10,294 nucleotides of DNA from NCBI GenBank assembly GCA_905372345.1, contig CAJPPE010000031.1:1-10294 (forward strand), written 5' to 3'. The stretch comes from an uncultured Treponema sp. (GTDB lineage Bacteria; Spirochaetota; Spirochaetia; Treponematales; Treponemataceae). The translations under genes and the position numbers were made by a program. Positions 1 to 6,879 of this stretch are shown here, one piece after another. The notes below the pieces were generated by a model. It saw only the letters and a list, made by a program, of their open reading frames with translations. It did no database searches and was not told the origin of the DNA. Each line of letters opens with the position of its first letter. Positions within the stretch are counted from its first letter, which is position 1.

Positions 1-1
1 A

Positions 2-70
2 CACATAGCCGTAACAGATCATAAATGGTCGGAATATATCCATAAAGAACATCCCGAAGCCCAATTTTAA
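2..70 (+). CDS. 3' end of an unidentified upstream gene (partial)
   Basis: One plus-strand frame is open from the left edge and ends at a TAA at 68-70, giving the last 22 residues of a protein (ending PEAQF). The other two plus frames hit stops within the first 24 bases, so this is the only candidate for a gene running in from the left. The tail is charged and rich in His and Glu, and shows no motif I recognise. The gene before recN is often an NAD kinase in other bacteria, but nothing in these residues lets me claim that. The stop lies 102 nt before recN, and recN has its own promoter in that gap. Confidence 0.5.
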   Translation, partial: HIAVTDHKWSEYIHKEHPEAQF

Positions 71-115
71 ACATTTACCGTTCACACTTTGACATTTACA
101 ATTTGTTACGCCTAC

Positions 116-144
116 TTGAAATTTACTGTATTTTAGTCTATACT
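116..144 (+). promoter_or_regulatory. sigma70-type promoter of the recN operon
   Basis: A TTGAAA -35 box (116-121) and a TATACT -10 box (139-144) are separated by exactly 17 bp. The predicted start point is near 151, leaving a leader of about 20 nt that carries AAGGA (162-166), 6 nt before the recN ATG. A second TTGACA at 89-94 has no matching -10 box at the right distance. No terminator or other good promoter is visible until after 5331, so this promoter may drive the whole five-gene run. Confidence 0.65.
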
Positions 145-172
145 TAAAAATGCTGAAATTTAAGGAAAGTAA

Positions 173-1858
173 ATGCTTGAAAATATATCGGTAAAAAACA
201 TAGCTTTAATAGACAACCTCTTTGTAGAATTCGAAAACGGTTTAAATGTTTTAAGCGGTGAAACGGGTGCCGGAAAGTCGATATTAATCGGCTCTTTAAC
301 TCTTTTACTTGGAGGAAAAACATCTACCGACCTTATCCGCTCAGGTACCGATGAGGCTGTAGTATCGGGAAGCTTTTTTATCGGGAATGAACACAGCGAA
401 GCCTTAAAATGGCTTACAGAGCACGGAATCGAACCTGAAGATAACCGCATTCTTATCCGCCGCAATTTAAAACAAAACGGCCGATCCAATGCTTTGATAC
501 AAAGTACGCCGGTTACAAGGAACGAACTTGAAGACTTCACCTCTCTTTTGGTGGATATCCACGGCCAACACGACCATCAATCCCTTTTTAGAATTGCAGA
601 ACACCGCCGCTTTTTAGACAGCTTTGCAGGAATCAACAACGAAGTGAAAATGTTTACCTCTCTTTATGCCGAACTTGCCGAAAAAAGAAACGAGCTTGAA
701 AACTTAAACCTTTCCGAAAAAGAGCTTGCTGAAAAACAAGAGCTTTTGCAGTTTGCCATTGACGAAATAACAAAGGCAAAATTAAAAGAAGACGAAAAAG
801 AAGAACTTGAAGCTGAAGAAAAAAGATTAAACCAATTTGAAAAACTATTTGAAGCATTAAACACGGCTTCTCAGCTTCTTTCCGACGAATCGGGCATCAT
901 CAGTCTTACGAAAAAAGCCATGCATAACCTTGAAACTGCAAAAAATTGCGATGAAGAGCTTGAAGACCTTTCAAAAAGACTGGAAACCGGCTATTACGAA
1001 TTGGACGATATAAGCGCCTCGATAGATTCCTATCTTTCAAAGCTGACCTTTAATCCTGAAAGGGTGGAACAAGTACAAGAAAGGCTTTCTTTAATATATA
1101 AGTTGACAAAAAAATACGGGGCAACAATACACGATGTCTTAAACTATGCCAAAAATGCTGAAGAGCAGCTTGAAAGTCTTTCCAAACGGGAAGCCGGAAA
1201 ATCGGAGCTTGAACAGAAAATAGGAATTTTGCAGTCAAAGCTCTTAAAACTGGGAAGAATCCTATCCGAAAAACGCAAAGAGGCATCTTCAAAACTTCAA
1301 AAGGAGGTTGAAGAAGTCCTTTCCAATTTAGGCATGCCCAAAACAAAATTTCAAGTGCGGGTGGACACTCGGCTCCCTGAAGGAAATAGACTCTCGGTAA
1401 ATCCTTACGGTTTTGACGATATTGAATTTATGATAAGCCCCAATGCGGGGGAACCTTTGCGGCCTCTAGCCAAAATTGCATCGGGGGGAGAGCTTTCGCG
1501 AGTTATGCTCGCATTAAAAACGGTACTTGCGGAAGGAGATGAAGCTGACACCCTAATATTTGACGAAATTGATACGGGCATCGGCGGAGAAGTTGCAGTA
1601 AATGTAGCTTCCCATATGAAAAAGCTGTCTAAAAAAAAGCAAATTCTTTGCATTACTCACCTTGCGGTAATCGCATCTCATGCCGATAATCACATTAAGA
1701 TAGAAAAAAATACGATAGGGCAAACTACCAAAACCTCGGCAGCAACCGTTTCGGGCAATGCAAGGCTTGAAGAAATAGCCAGAATGCTTGCCGGAGATGA
1801 ATTAAGTGAAACTTCACGAAAGCATGCCGAAGAACTTCTTGTAAAATATGCCGGATAG
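173..1858 (+). CDS. recN: DNA repair protein RecN
   Basis: RecN is an SMC-like ATPase that acts in the cytoplasm at DNA double-strand breaks, helping recombinational repair. The 561-residue length is normal for the family. The N-terminal half-ATPase has the P-loop GETGAGKS at residues 29-36 and the RecN-type DIHGQHDHQ stretch near residue 128. A long charged, Glu/Lys-rich coiled-coil region (roughly residues 155-385) follows. The C-terminal half-ATPase has the signature ASGGELSRVM (436-445), Walker B TLIFDEIDTG (460-469) and the switch histidine in CITH (His496). All ATPase elements are intact. The ATG has AAGGA 6 nt upstream. It is the first gene after a good promoter and its stop codon overlaps the ribosome binding site of the next gene. 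I see no obvious LexA-type palindrome in the short upstream region. Confidence 0.97.
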   Translation: MLENISVKNIALIDNLFVEFENGLNVLSGETGAGKSILIGSLTLLLGGKTSTDLIRSGTDEAVVSGSFFIGNEHSEALKWLTEHGIEPEDNRILIRRNLKQNGRSNALIQSTPVTRNELEDFTSLLVDIHGQHDHQSLFRIAEHRRFLDSFAGINNEVKMFTSLYAELAEKRNELENLNLSEKELAEKQELLQFAIDEITKAKLKEDEKEELEAEEKRLNQFEKLFEALNTASQLLSDESGIISLTKKAMHNLETAKNCDEELEDLSKRLETGYYELDDISASIDSYLSKLTFNPERVEQVQERLSLIYKLTKKYGATIHDVLNYAKNAEEQLESLSKREAGKSELEQKIGILQSKLLKLGRILSEKRKEASSKLQKEVEEVLSNLGMPKTKFQVRVDTRLPEGNRLSVNPYGFDDIEFMISPNAGEPLRPLAKIASGGELSRVMLALKTVLAEGDEADTLIFDEIDTGIGGEVAVNVASHMKKLSKKKQILCITHLAVIASHADNHIKIEKNTIGQTTKTSAATVSGNARLEEIARMLAGDELSETSRKHAEELLVKYAG

Positions 1859-1863
1859 AGGAG
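1857..1863 (+). promoter_or_regulatory. Shine-Dalgarno AGAGGAG that fixes a GTG start
   Basis: AGAGGAG overlaps the recN TAG stop (1856-1858) and lies 6 nt before GTG at 1870. No ATG sits at a suitable distance, so this site supports a GTG start for the next gene and suggests translational coupling to recN. Confidence 0.7.
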
Positions 1864-1869
1864 CTGATT

Positions 1870-2679
1870 GTGGAAGGTCAAAAAAGCGGTAACAGAGAAC
1901 TTTATACAAAACGAGTTCACGAATATGATCAGGTGATAAACCAAATTCTAAAACATGAAGAAAATATCCTTTCGCTTATAAAAAAAGACACATTCGGTGC
2001 CGCATATAAAAGGCTTATACTTGCAGATGATATGATTTACTTGACAACTCTGTATCTGGCAAAATTCAGACTATCCGTAGTCCTCCTCGGCGGAAAAAAT
2101 GAGAATATTCTCAATGAAGCACGAAAAACCCTATATAAGCCCATAATCTATCTTGAAGAAATCGTAACGGATTTAATCGATGCACCTTTTTCAGAATATG
2201 AAGAAGGCGTTGCCCAGATTTCAAAGATGACCGAAAAGCAAAGATTCTATCTTATACGAAAACTCGGCCTTGCAATAAATTTGGTAATTGATGCTTATGG
2301 GGAAAATACCAAATGGCGCTGGTCTTTTATCGACATAGAAGCCCGTTTTGCAGTAGTTGCCAAAAACATAATGGACTTAAAAGAAATAAGTCAAACAGGC
2401 TTAAACCCTCACGCAGAGGATTATGATACGGTTATATATCACCTCCGCCTTGTAAAAAAACTTTTTACCAAAGCTGCCGACAAATACCGCGAAAAATACG
2501 AAATAGTTACAAACAATATAAGCGACTTCCGCAATGCAATTCTTTTTTTGGAAGGCTTAAAAAGAGTGCATATGGTTTTAAATGAGCACAGGGAAGTTGA
2601 AGAAGTCAAACGTAAAATCGATATATGGAAAGATAAGATGGAAAAGGATTTAAAGCAAAAGGATAAATCCAAAAAATGA
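1870..2679 (+). CDS. Conserved-looking helical protein of unknown function
   Basis: I do not recognise a characterised family. The 269-residue product has no signal peptide and no convincing membrane segment. It looks mostly alpha-helical and charged, so it is probably cytoplasmic. The mid-section contains a Trp/aromatic cluster (TKWRWSFIDIEARF, near residues 150-163), and the C-terminus is a Lys-rich helix that could form a coiled coil (about residues 235-269). The GTG start is chosen because a strong AGAGGAG lies 6 nt upstream. It begins 11 nt after recN and its TGA overlaps the next ATG by 4 nt (ATGA), so it is almost certainly co-translated with its neighbours. From memory, T. pallidum has a hypothetical gene just after recN that could be its ortholog; I cannot verify this. 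Codon use and base composition look like those of the neighbours. Confidence 0.85.
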   Translation: MEGQKSGNRELYTKRVHEYDQVINQILKHEENILSLIKKDTFGAAYKRLILADDMIYLTTLYLAKFRLSVVLLGGKNENILNEARKTLYKPIIYLEEIVTDLIDAPFSEYEEGVAQISKMTEKQRFYLIRKLGLAINLVIDAYGENTKWRWSFIDIEARFAVVAKNIMDLKEISQTGLNPHAEDYDTVIYHLRLVKKLFTKAADKYREKYEIVTNNISDFRNAILFLEGLKRVHMVLNEHREVEEVKRKIDIWKDKMEKDLKQKDKSKK

Positions 2680-3872
2680 TTTTTACGGCAAAAACGGTTC
2701 TAAAATTATTTGAAGCTTTCTCTATCCAGCGCTGGAACGATCTTATCCGCCCATTTGAAATAGTCGAAATGGATAAGACAGCCGAAAAAACTTTTTTAGC
2801 CTACATAATCGGAAAATATGAAGAAAAAAAAGGAAAAAAAATCGATTGGGATAGGATAATCGACGGTTCCGTTTTTGATATTTTAAGAAAAATAGCCCTT
2901 TGCGATATAAAGGCTCCGGTTCAAAGAAGAATCCGAAAAGAATACCCTGAAGAATATAAAAAAATTAACGAATGGATATTCGAAAAATATAATGATATTT
3001 TTCCCGATGGAGAATTTAAGGCTAAATTTAATTCTTACCTTTTTGAAGAACCCGATAAAGATGATATAACATGGAAGGTTTCACAGGCAGCTCATAAATA
3101 TTCTACAATAAGAGAATTTGAAATGCTTAAACCGGTAAACGAAGCTTTCCGCCTAACCGAAATAGACAGCTGTCTAAAAGAAGAAATCTGCAAGTTTATG
3201 GATTTGACAGGTATTCAGCTTCTCCTTGCAAACCAAAACCCTCATAAACTTATAACCGAAATAGAAAAGCTTAGATTTCAAGTTAGATGGAATCAAACGC
3301 CGAGAGTTCCTGCAACAACAGTGTTGGGGCACTCCTTTTATGTTGCAGCCCTAACCCTTTTAATGTGTTACGATTTAGACATAAAAGAAGACAGAAGATA
3401 CAATAACTTTTTTTCGGCACTCTTTCATGACCTGCCTGAAGCTGTTACAAGGGATATTATCTCGCCCGTAAAACAGGCAACAGACCATCTCCCTGACGTT
3501 GTAAAAGAAATTGAAGAACGTATAGTCAAGGATGAGCTTTTGCCCTTGATGGACGAATCTTTTATAGATGAAGTTATGTATTATATATCCGATGAATTTG
3601 AAAACAGAGTTATTGTAGATAAACAAGTAAAAATTGTAAATTTTGAAGAGTTATCTCAAAAATATGCCGATAAGAAATTTAAGGCTACGGATGGACGCTT
3701 GGTAAGAGTTGCCGACCAAATCGCTGCCTTTGTAGAGGCCGAAAGCTCAATCAAATACGGAATTACCTCCAAGCATTTGGAAGAAGGCCGTAAAAACATA
3801 CTGGGTGCTTATCCTGTAGGAACAAAGATAAATAATTTAAGCACGGATGTGTTTTTTAACGCATACCGTTAA
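2676..3872 (+). CDS. YfbR-like HD phosphohydrolase with a degenerate second HD domain
   Basis: The C-terminal half (about residues 195-380) matches the YfbR/HD_3 family of metal-dependent 5'-deoxynucleotidases, which dephosphorylate dNMPs. His219 (LGHSFYVA), His251-Asp252 with Glu255 (HDLPEAVTRDIISPVK) and Asp347 (VADQIAAF) correspond to the metal ligands and catalytic Glu, and are all present. At 398 residues the protein is about twice the length of E. coli YfbR. The extra N-terminal part (about residues 10-150) reads as a second copy of the fold with ligands lost: RWN at 19-21 parallels RWN at 204-206, AEKTF replaces the first His (Lys38), FDILRKIALCDIKAPVQ replaces the HD motif (Phe67-Asp68), and VSQAA replaces the last Asp. 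The substrate is inferred from family only. The ATG overlaps the previous stop by 4 nt, and the next gene starts 20 nt later. Confidence 0.85.
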   Translation: MIFTAKTVLKLFEAFSIQRWNDLIRPFEIVEMDKTAEKTFLAYIIGKYEEKKGKKIDWDRIIDGSVFDILRKIALCDIKAPVQRRIRKEYPEEYKKINEWIFEKYNDIFPDGEFKAKFNSYLFEEPDKDDITWKVSQAAHKYSTIREFEMLKPVNEAFRLTEIDSCLKEEICKFMDLTGIQLLLANQNPHKLITEIEKLRFQVRWNQTPRVPATTVLGHSFYVAALTLLMCYDLDIKEDRRYNNFFSALFHDLPEAVTRDIISPVKQATDHLPDVVKEIEERIVKDELLPLMDESFIDEVMYYISDEFENRVIVDKQVKIVNFEELSQKYADKKFKATDGRLVRVADQIAAFVEAESSIKYGITSKHLEEGRKNILGAYPVGTKINNLSTDVFFNAYR

Positions 3873-3892
3873 TAATGTAAAATGGAGTAGAT

Positions 3893-4426
3893 ATGAACAG
3901 GGTAGAAATGGATAGGGATATTTTTTTTCACGAAGTAAAACAAACCGCGATTTTTTCATGCATTGCTGATGAAGATTTAATGCAGATAATAGATTTTTCT
4001 GAAATTCTTTCCTATGAACGAGGCGAAAGCATTATTACCGAAGACACCGAAAATAATGGCTTTTTTGTATTATTAAGCGGAAAACTTGAAATAGTAAAAA
4101 ACGGAAAATGGGGAGATGTGAAAATAGGTATTTTACAAAACAATGCAAGTTTCGGTGAAACCTCTCTCTTTAAAGATCAGCCTGCAACAGCCACCGTAAA
4201 TGCCTTAGATCCATCGACAATCCTGCTCATTTCCAAAGAACAATTTACGGCATATATAAATGCTCATCCAAAGGCAGGAAACGTTATCTTAACATATATA
4301 GTTTTTAGCCTATTGCAAAAACTCAATACTACAAATAAAGAAAGGGTACAGGAAAAGAACCTTGAATTCTCTCCGGAAGATTTAGCTTTTATGGTTGATA
4401 TGTTTACCCCTCCAACAGAGGCTTAA
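3893..4426 (+). CDS. Stand-alone cyclic-nucleotide-binding-fold protein
   Basis: This 177-residue cytoplasmic protein is essentially one CNMP/CAP_ED beta-roll domain (about residues 15-125). It begins FSCIADEDLMQII and continues with the ERGESIITEDTENNGFFVLLSGKLEIV core. The phosphate-binding cassette follows at FGETSLFKDQPATATV (87-102). The Gly and Glu of that cassette (Gly88, Glu89) are present, but the position of the phosphate-contacting Arg (Arg82 in E. coli CRP) is Ala98. Cyclic-nucleotide binding is therefore doubtful. The remaining 50 residues are helical and show no helix-turn-helix, so it is not a CRP-type transcription factor. It may act as a protein-protein regulator or bind another ligand. 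GGAG at 3884-3887 lies 5 nt before the ATG. Its TAA overlaps the next ATG by 1 nt. Confidence 0.85.
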   Translation: MNRVEMDRDIFFHEVKQTAIFSCIADEDLMQIIDFSEILSYERGESIITEDTENNGFFVLLSGKLEIVKNGKWGDVKIGILQNNASFGETSLFKDQPATATVNALDPSTILLISKEQFTAYINAHPKAGNVILTYIVFSLLQKLNTTNKERVQEKNLEFSPEDLAFMVDMFTPPTEA

Positions 4427-5331
4427 TGTATAAAAAAAACATTTTAAGGCTTTTATTTTTTATCTTTTTCTCATTTTTTTGTTTTGCAGAAGATATTGTG
4501 CATATAATCGAAAAAGGAGACACCCTCTATTCTATCAGTAAAAAATATAACACGCCTGTAGATTCTATTCTCAAAAAAAATAACTTAAGCGATCCTTCAA
4601 AAATAAAAATAGGACAAAAACTGATAATTCCCGCAGCAAGTTCTGCAAAAAATGATAAAAAAACTAATACCAAAACTAATTCGGAAGAACTTACTCATGT
4701 GATACAAAAAGGGGATACTCTTTACGCCTTGGCTAAAAAATTCGGAGTTAAATTTTCAGATATTCTTAAACTAAACGGCCTCAGCGAAAAAACGCCCCTC
4801 AAAATAGGCCAAATTTTAAAAATTCCTCAAGGTAAATCCCAAGGCTCGGCCAAAGAGCAGAAGAGCAATTCAGCCCAAACCGATAAGCAAAACAAGATCT
4901 CAACTACAAAAGCAGCGTCAGATAAGAATTCTCAGGCTGTAAAGCCGAGCACCTCTACAAAGCAGGCCGATTCCAAGCTCCTTTGGCCCGTTCCGGCCTC
5001 AAAGGTTTCCTATCTTTCAGGGAAAATTACCGGAGTCGTTATAGATTCGGTAAAGGGACAGGCCGTAAAAGCCGTAAGCTCAGGGAAGGTCGTATCCACA
5101 GGCCCTCACCGAGGCTTCGGGCAGGTCGTATTTGTTCAATCTAAGACAAAACACATCTATGTTTACGGCGGAATGGAAAAAATCGTCATAAAAAAAGGCG
5201 ATACAATCGCCGTAGGTCAAAAGCTGGGAGAGCTGGGAGTAGAATTACTCACAGGCAAAGCGAGGCTCTACTTTATGGTCTACGATAAAAATAAGCCCAT
5301 CGACCCTGCAAAGGCTCCGAGAGGCCTCTAG
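4426..5331 (+). CDS. Secreted LysM protein with a degenerate LytM/M23 domain
   Basis: The 301-residue product is probably exported and bound to peptidoglycan. It starts with a signal peptide (KK, then a very hydrophobic Leu/Phe core; likely cut after FCFA, residue 21). Two LysM repeats follow, each with a KGDTLY motif (about residues 25-69 and 90-134). A low-complexity Ser/Lys/Gln/Thr linker (135-185) leads to a C-terminal LytM/M23-type domain (about 186-301; GVVIDSVKGQAVKAVSSGKVV, split here only for reading). In this last domain the usual zinc-binding HxH is LYF (281-283) and the first His motif is absent, as in NlpD/EnvC-type dead LytM proteins that activate amidases. I infer a role as an envelope or cell-division regulator rather than a peptidase. 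AGAGG at 4417-4421 is a plausible binding site. Last gene of the recN run; no terminator is obvious after it. Confidence 0.9.
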   Translation: MYKKNILRLLFFIFFSFFCFAEDIVHIIEKGDTLYSISKKYNTPVDSILKKNNLSDPSKIKIGQKLIIPAASSAKNDKKTNTKTNSEELTHVIQKGDTLYALAKKFGVKFSDILKLNGLSEKTPLKIGQILKIPQGKSQGSAKEQKSNSAQTDKQNKISTTKAASDKNSQAVKPSTSTKQADSKLLWPVPASKVSYLSGKITGVVIDSVKGQAVKAVSSGKVVSTGPHRGFGQVVFVQSKTKHIYVYGGMEKIVIKKGDTIAVGQKLGELGVELLTGKARLYFMVYDKNKPIDPAKAPRGL

Positions 5332-5394
5332 TTTTTACTAAAAGCCTATTTTCCTCTCAATTTCATTTTTTTACCATTTATTTGTATTTTAAGC

Positions 5395-5428
5395 TCGACT
5401 TTTCGGCAAAACTGTAGTATGCTATAAG
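5395..5428 (+). promoter_or_regulatory. Candidate promoter of hpf
   Basis: Two overlapping readings exist. TCGACT (5395-5400) and TATGCT (5418-5423) have a 17-bp spacer. Alternatively TATAAG (5423-5428) is preceded by TGC (5420-5422), forming an extended -10 element. Either would start transcription a short distance before the hpf ribosome binding site. A small interrupted palindrome, ACAAT-GAA-ATTGT (5430-5442), lies at the expected start point. Confidence 0.45.
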
Positions 5429-5444
5429 TACAATGAAATTGTGT

Positions 5445-5449
5445 GGAGG
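5445..5449 (+). promoter_or_regulatory. Shine-Dalgarno GGAGG that decides the hpf start
   Basis: GGAGG lies 5 nt before ATG at 5455. The in-frame GTG at 5443 overlaps this site and has no binding site of its own, so the ATG is the real start. Confidence 0.8.
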
Positions 5450-5454
5450 AAATT

Positions 5455-5745
5455 ATGAACATTAACATTCAAGCAGTAAAATTTACGATGGACGAGGATC
5501 AGAAAAAATATCTTGATCAAAAGTTTAAAAGAATCGAATATGCGGATAATCTTATTACCGATATTCAGTGCTTTATCAAACTGGATAAAAAGTTTATCTA
5601 CGACACAACAATTAACTTTAGGTGGGGGGGCACGGCTCATGTTTCAACCGAAAACTATGAGTTTGAGGCCGGCGTCAATAAAATGATGGATATAGCCGAC
5701 CAAAAAGTCAAAAAAGAAAAGGACAAGGTTCAAGAAAAGAAATAA
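5455..5745 (+). CDS. hpf: Ribosome hibernation promoting factor, short form (HPF/RaiA family)
   Basis: The family binds the decoding region of the 30S subunit and shuts down or dimerises idle ribosomes in stationary phase or starvation. The 96-residue product has the single-domain layout of short HPF/YfiA proteins: an N-terminal MNINIQAVKFTMDEDQKKYL strand-helix, a central beta section (ITDIQCFIKLDKKF, then TTINFRWGGTAHV), a second helix (VNKMMDIADQKV) and a Lys-rich tail. It lacks the extra C-terminal dimerisation domain of long HPF. The start at ATG 5455 is set by GGAGG 5 nt upstream; a longer GTG reading would add only four residues. Codons 57-59 contain a run of seven G (5624-5630), unusual in such AT-rich DNA. 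It has its own promoter and terminator, so it is probably a single-gene unit beside hprK. Confidence 0.9.
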   Translation: MNINIQAVKFTMDEDQKKYLDQKFKRIEYADNLITDIQCFIKLDKKFIYDTTINFRWGGTAHVSTENYEFEAGVNKMMDIADQKVKKEKDKVQEKK

Positions 5746-5768
5746 ACTTGATTTAAGTTTTTAATTTT

Positions 5769-5797
5769 AAGGGAGCGCTAAAAGGGCTCCCTTTTTT
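5769..5797 (+). terminator. Rho-independent terminator of hpf
   Basis: AAGGGAGC (5769-5776) pairs with GCTCCCTT (5786-5793) as an 8-bp stem with a 9-nt loop. A run of six T (5792-5797) starts inside the 3' arm. It lies 24 nt after the hpf stop and separates hpf from hprK. Confidence 0.9.
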
Positions 5798-5854
5798 CAT
5801 TTTAAACCGGTAAATTTTAAACTATTAAAACAACCTAAAATCAGGCAAGGTCTG

Positions 5855-5883
5855 TTTACAAAAAGGCCTTAAATGTGTATAGT
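5855..5883 (+). promoter_or_regulatory. sigma70-type promoter of hprK, predicted to give a leaderless mRNA
   Basis: TTTACA (5855-5860) and TATAGT (5878-5883) have a 17-bp spacer. The predicted +1 falls at about 5890, which is the A of the hprK ATG. No Shine-Dalgarno sequence lies before that ATG. Confidence 0.6.
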
Positions 5884-5889
5884 AAAAAC

Positions 5890-6879
5890 ATGGCTAACAT
5901 AAGCTTTTCGGTGCTCAACCTTTTGGAATTAGACCTTAAAAAACATGACTCCCTTGAATTAACCTGTGTATCGGGGAGAATGGGGCTTTCCAATAAGATT
6001 CTGGAACCAAATATCAACCGTCCGGGACTTGCCCTTTCAGGCTTTTTCGATTCATTTGCAAATGAAAGAGTGCAGCTTTTCGGCCGAGGAGAATATGCCT
6101 ATCTTGCCACCCTTACGGAAAAAAAAGACCTGTCCACAATCGAAAAAATGTTTTCTTTTAAGATTCCCTGCTGTTTATTTTCAAACGATTTAAAACCTCC
6201 AAAGGAATTTTTAGAAATAAGCGATAAGCATAATTGCCCTATTTTGACTTCAACTCTTTCTTCAAATGAACTGGCCTTACGCCTCTTAAGAATCCTATCG
6301 AATACCTTTGCCCCTAAAATTTCTTTACATGGAGTCTTGGTTGAAGTTTTCGGCCTAGGCATTCTCATAATGGGCAGCTCAGGAGTTGGAAAAAGCGAAA
6401 CAGCCCTTGAGCTCATCGAAAGGGGGCACCGCCTCGTGGCCGACGATGTGGTCGAAATCTCCTGCATAAACGGAAATACCCTTGTAGGACGAGGAGCCAA
6501 TAAGATTATAGGACACCACATGGAAATCAGAGGTTTGGGTATAATAAACATACGACAGCTTTACGGTATAGGAGCTATACGGGAAGTAAAGCAGATTCAG
6601 CTGGTTGCAAAGCTTGAAGAATGGGATGCCGAAAAGGTTTATGATAGATTGGGAACTGAGGAACTGACAACGGAAATTCTTGATGTTAAAATTCCTCTCT
6701 TGGAAATACCGGTTAAACCCGGAAGGAATGTGCCGATTATTTTGGAAACGGCAGCTAAAAATGAAAGACTAAAGAGTATGGGGTATTTTTCTGCAAGAGA
6801 ATTCAGCAGAAATGTGCTTAGGTGGATCGAAACCGATTCGGCAAGGACACCCTACTACACTGATGACGACACATATTAA
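5890..6879 (+). CDS. hprK: HPr kinase/phosphorylase
   Basis: HprK phosphorylates Ser46 of HPr using ATP or pyrophosphate and also removes that phosphate, acting as a cytoplasmic metabolic sensor. The 329-residue product has the family layout: an N-terminal domain, then the kinase core with His147 (LHGVLVEV), P-loop GSSGVGKS (162-169), the Asp pair in ADDVVEI (Asp185-Asp186), the family signature MEIRGLGIINIRQLYG (211-226), and the C-terminal VKPGRN (275-280) and KNERLKSMG segments. Nothing essential is missing. I chose ATG 5890 because family proteins start just before this strand and because the promoter's predicted start point coincides with it. GTG at 5875 would add five residues and has AAGG 8 nt upstream, but it lies across the spacer and -10 region. 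ptsH, its substrate gene, lies 156 nt downstream. Confidence 0.95.
   Translation: MANISFSVLNLLELDLKKHDSLELTCVSGRMGLSNKILEPNINRPGLALSGFFDSFANERVQLFGRGEYAYLATLTEKKDLSTIEKMFSFKIPCCLFSNDLKPPKEFLEISDKHNCPILTSTLSSNELALRLLRILSNTFAPKISLHGVLVEVFGLGILIMGSSGVGKSETALELIERGHRLVADDVVEISCINGNTLVGRGANKIIGHHMEIRGLGIINIRQLYGIGAIREVKQIQLVAKLEEWDAEKVYDRLGTEELTTEILDVKIPLLEIPVKPGRNVPIILETAAKNERLKSMGYFSAREFSRNVLRWIETDSARTPYYTDDDTY

Noticed and set aside
117..162. Direct repeat TGAAATTTA before recN
   Set aside because: Only nine AT-rich bases, one copy overlapping the -35 box and the other next to the ribosome binding site; chance is the simpler explanation.
160..540. Minus-strand open frame of 126 codons opposite the start of recN
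   Set aside because: It lies wholly antisense to the well-conserved RecN N-terminus, has no binding site or promoter of its own, and its product is Ser/Phe/Arg-rich as expected of a shadow frame.
2824..2841. Two A8 runs separated by GG as a programmed frameshift site
   Set aside because: They encode ordinary Lys/Glu codons in an AT-rich gene; the frame continues intact and no stimulatory structure is seen.
5319..5337. AGAGGCCTCT palindrome followed by T5 at the end of the LysM gene as a terminator
   Set aside because: The palindrome has no loop, so it cannot form a normal hairpin, and most of it is coding sequence for the last residues.
5358..5441. 10-bp inverted repeat CAATTTCATT / AATGAAATTG flanking the hpf promoter
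   Set aside because: The arms are 64 nt apart and very AT-rich; a match of this length is not surprising here, and no further structure supports it.
5443..5445. GTG as the hpf start
   Set aside because: It overlaps the GGAGG ribosome binding site that serves ATG 5455 and has no binding site upstream.
6099..6551. Minus-strand open frame of 150 codons inside hprK
   Set aside because: It runs antisense across the HprK P-loop and signature, whose conservation explains the open frame. No recognisable domain is present.
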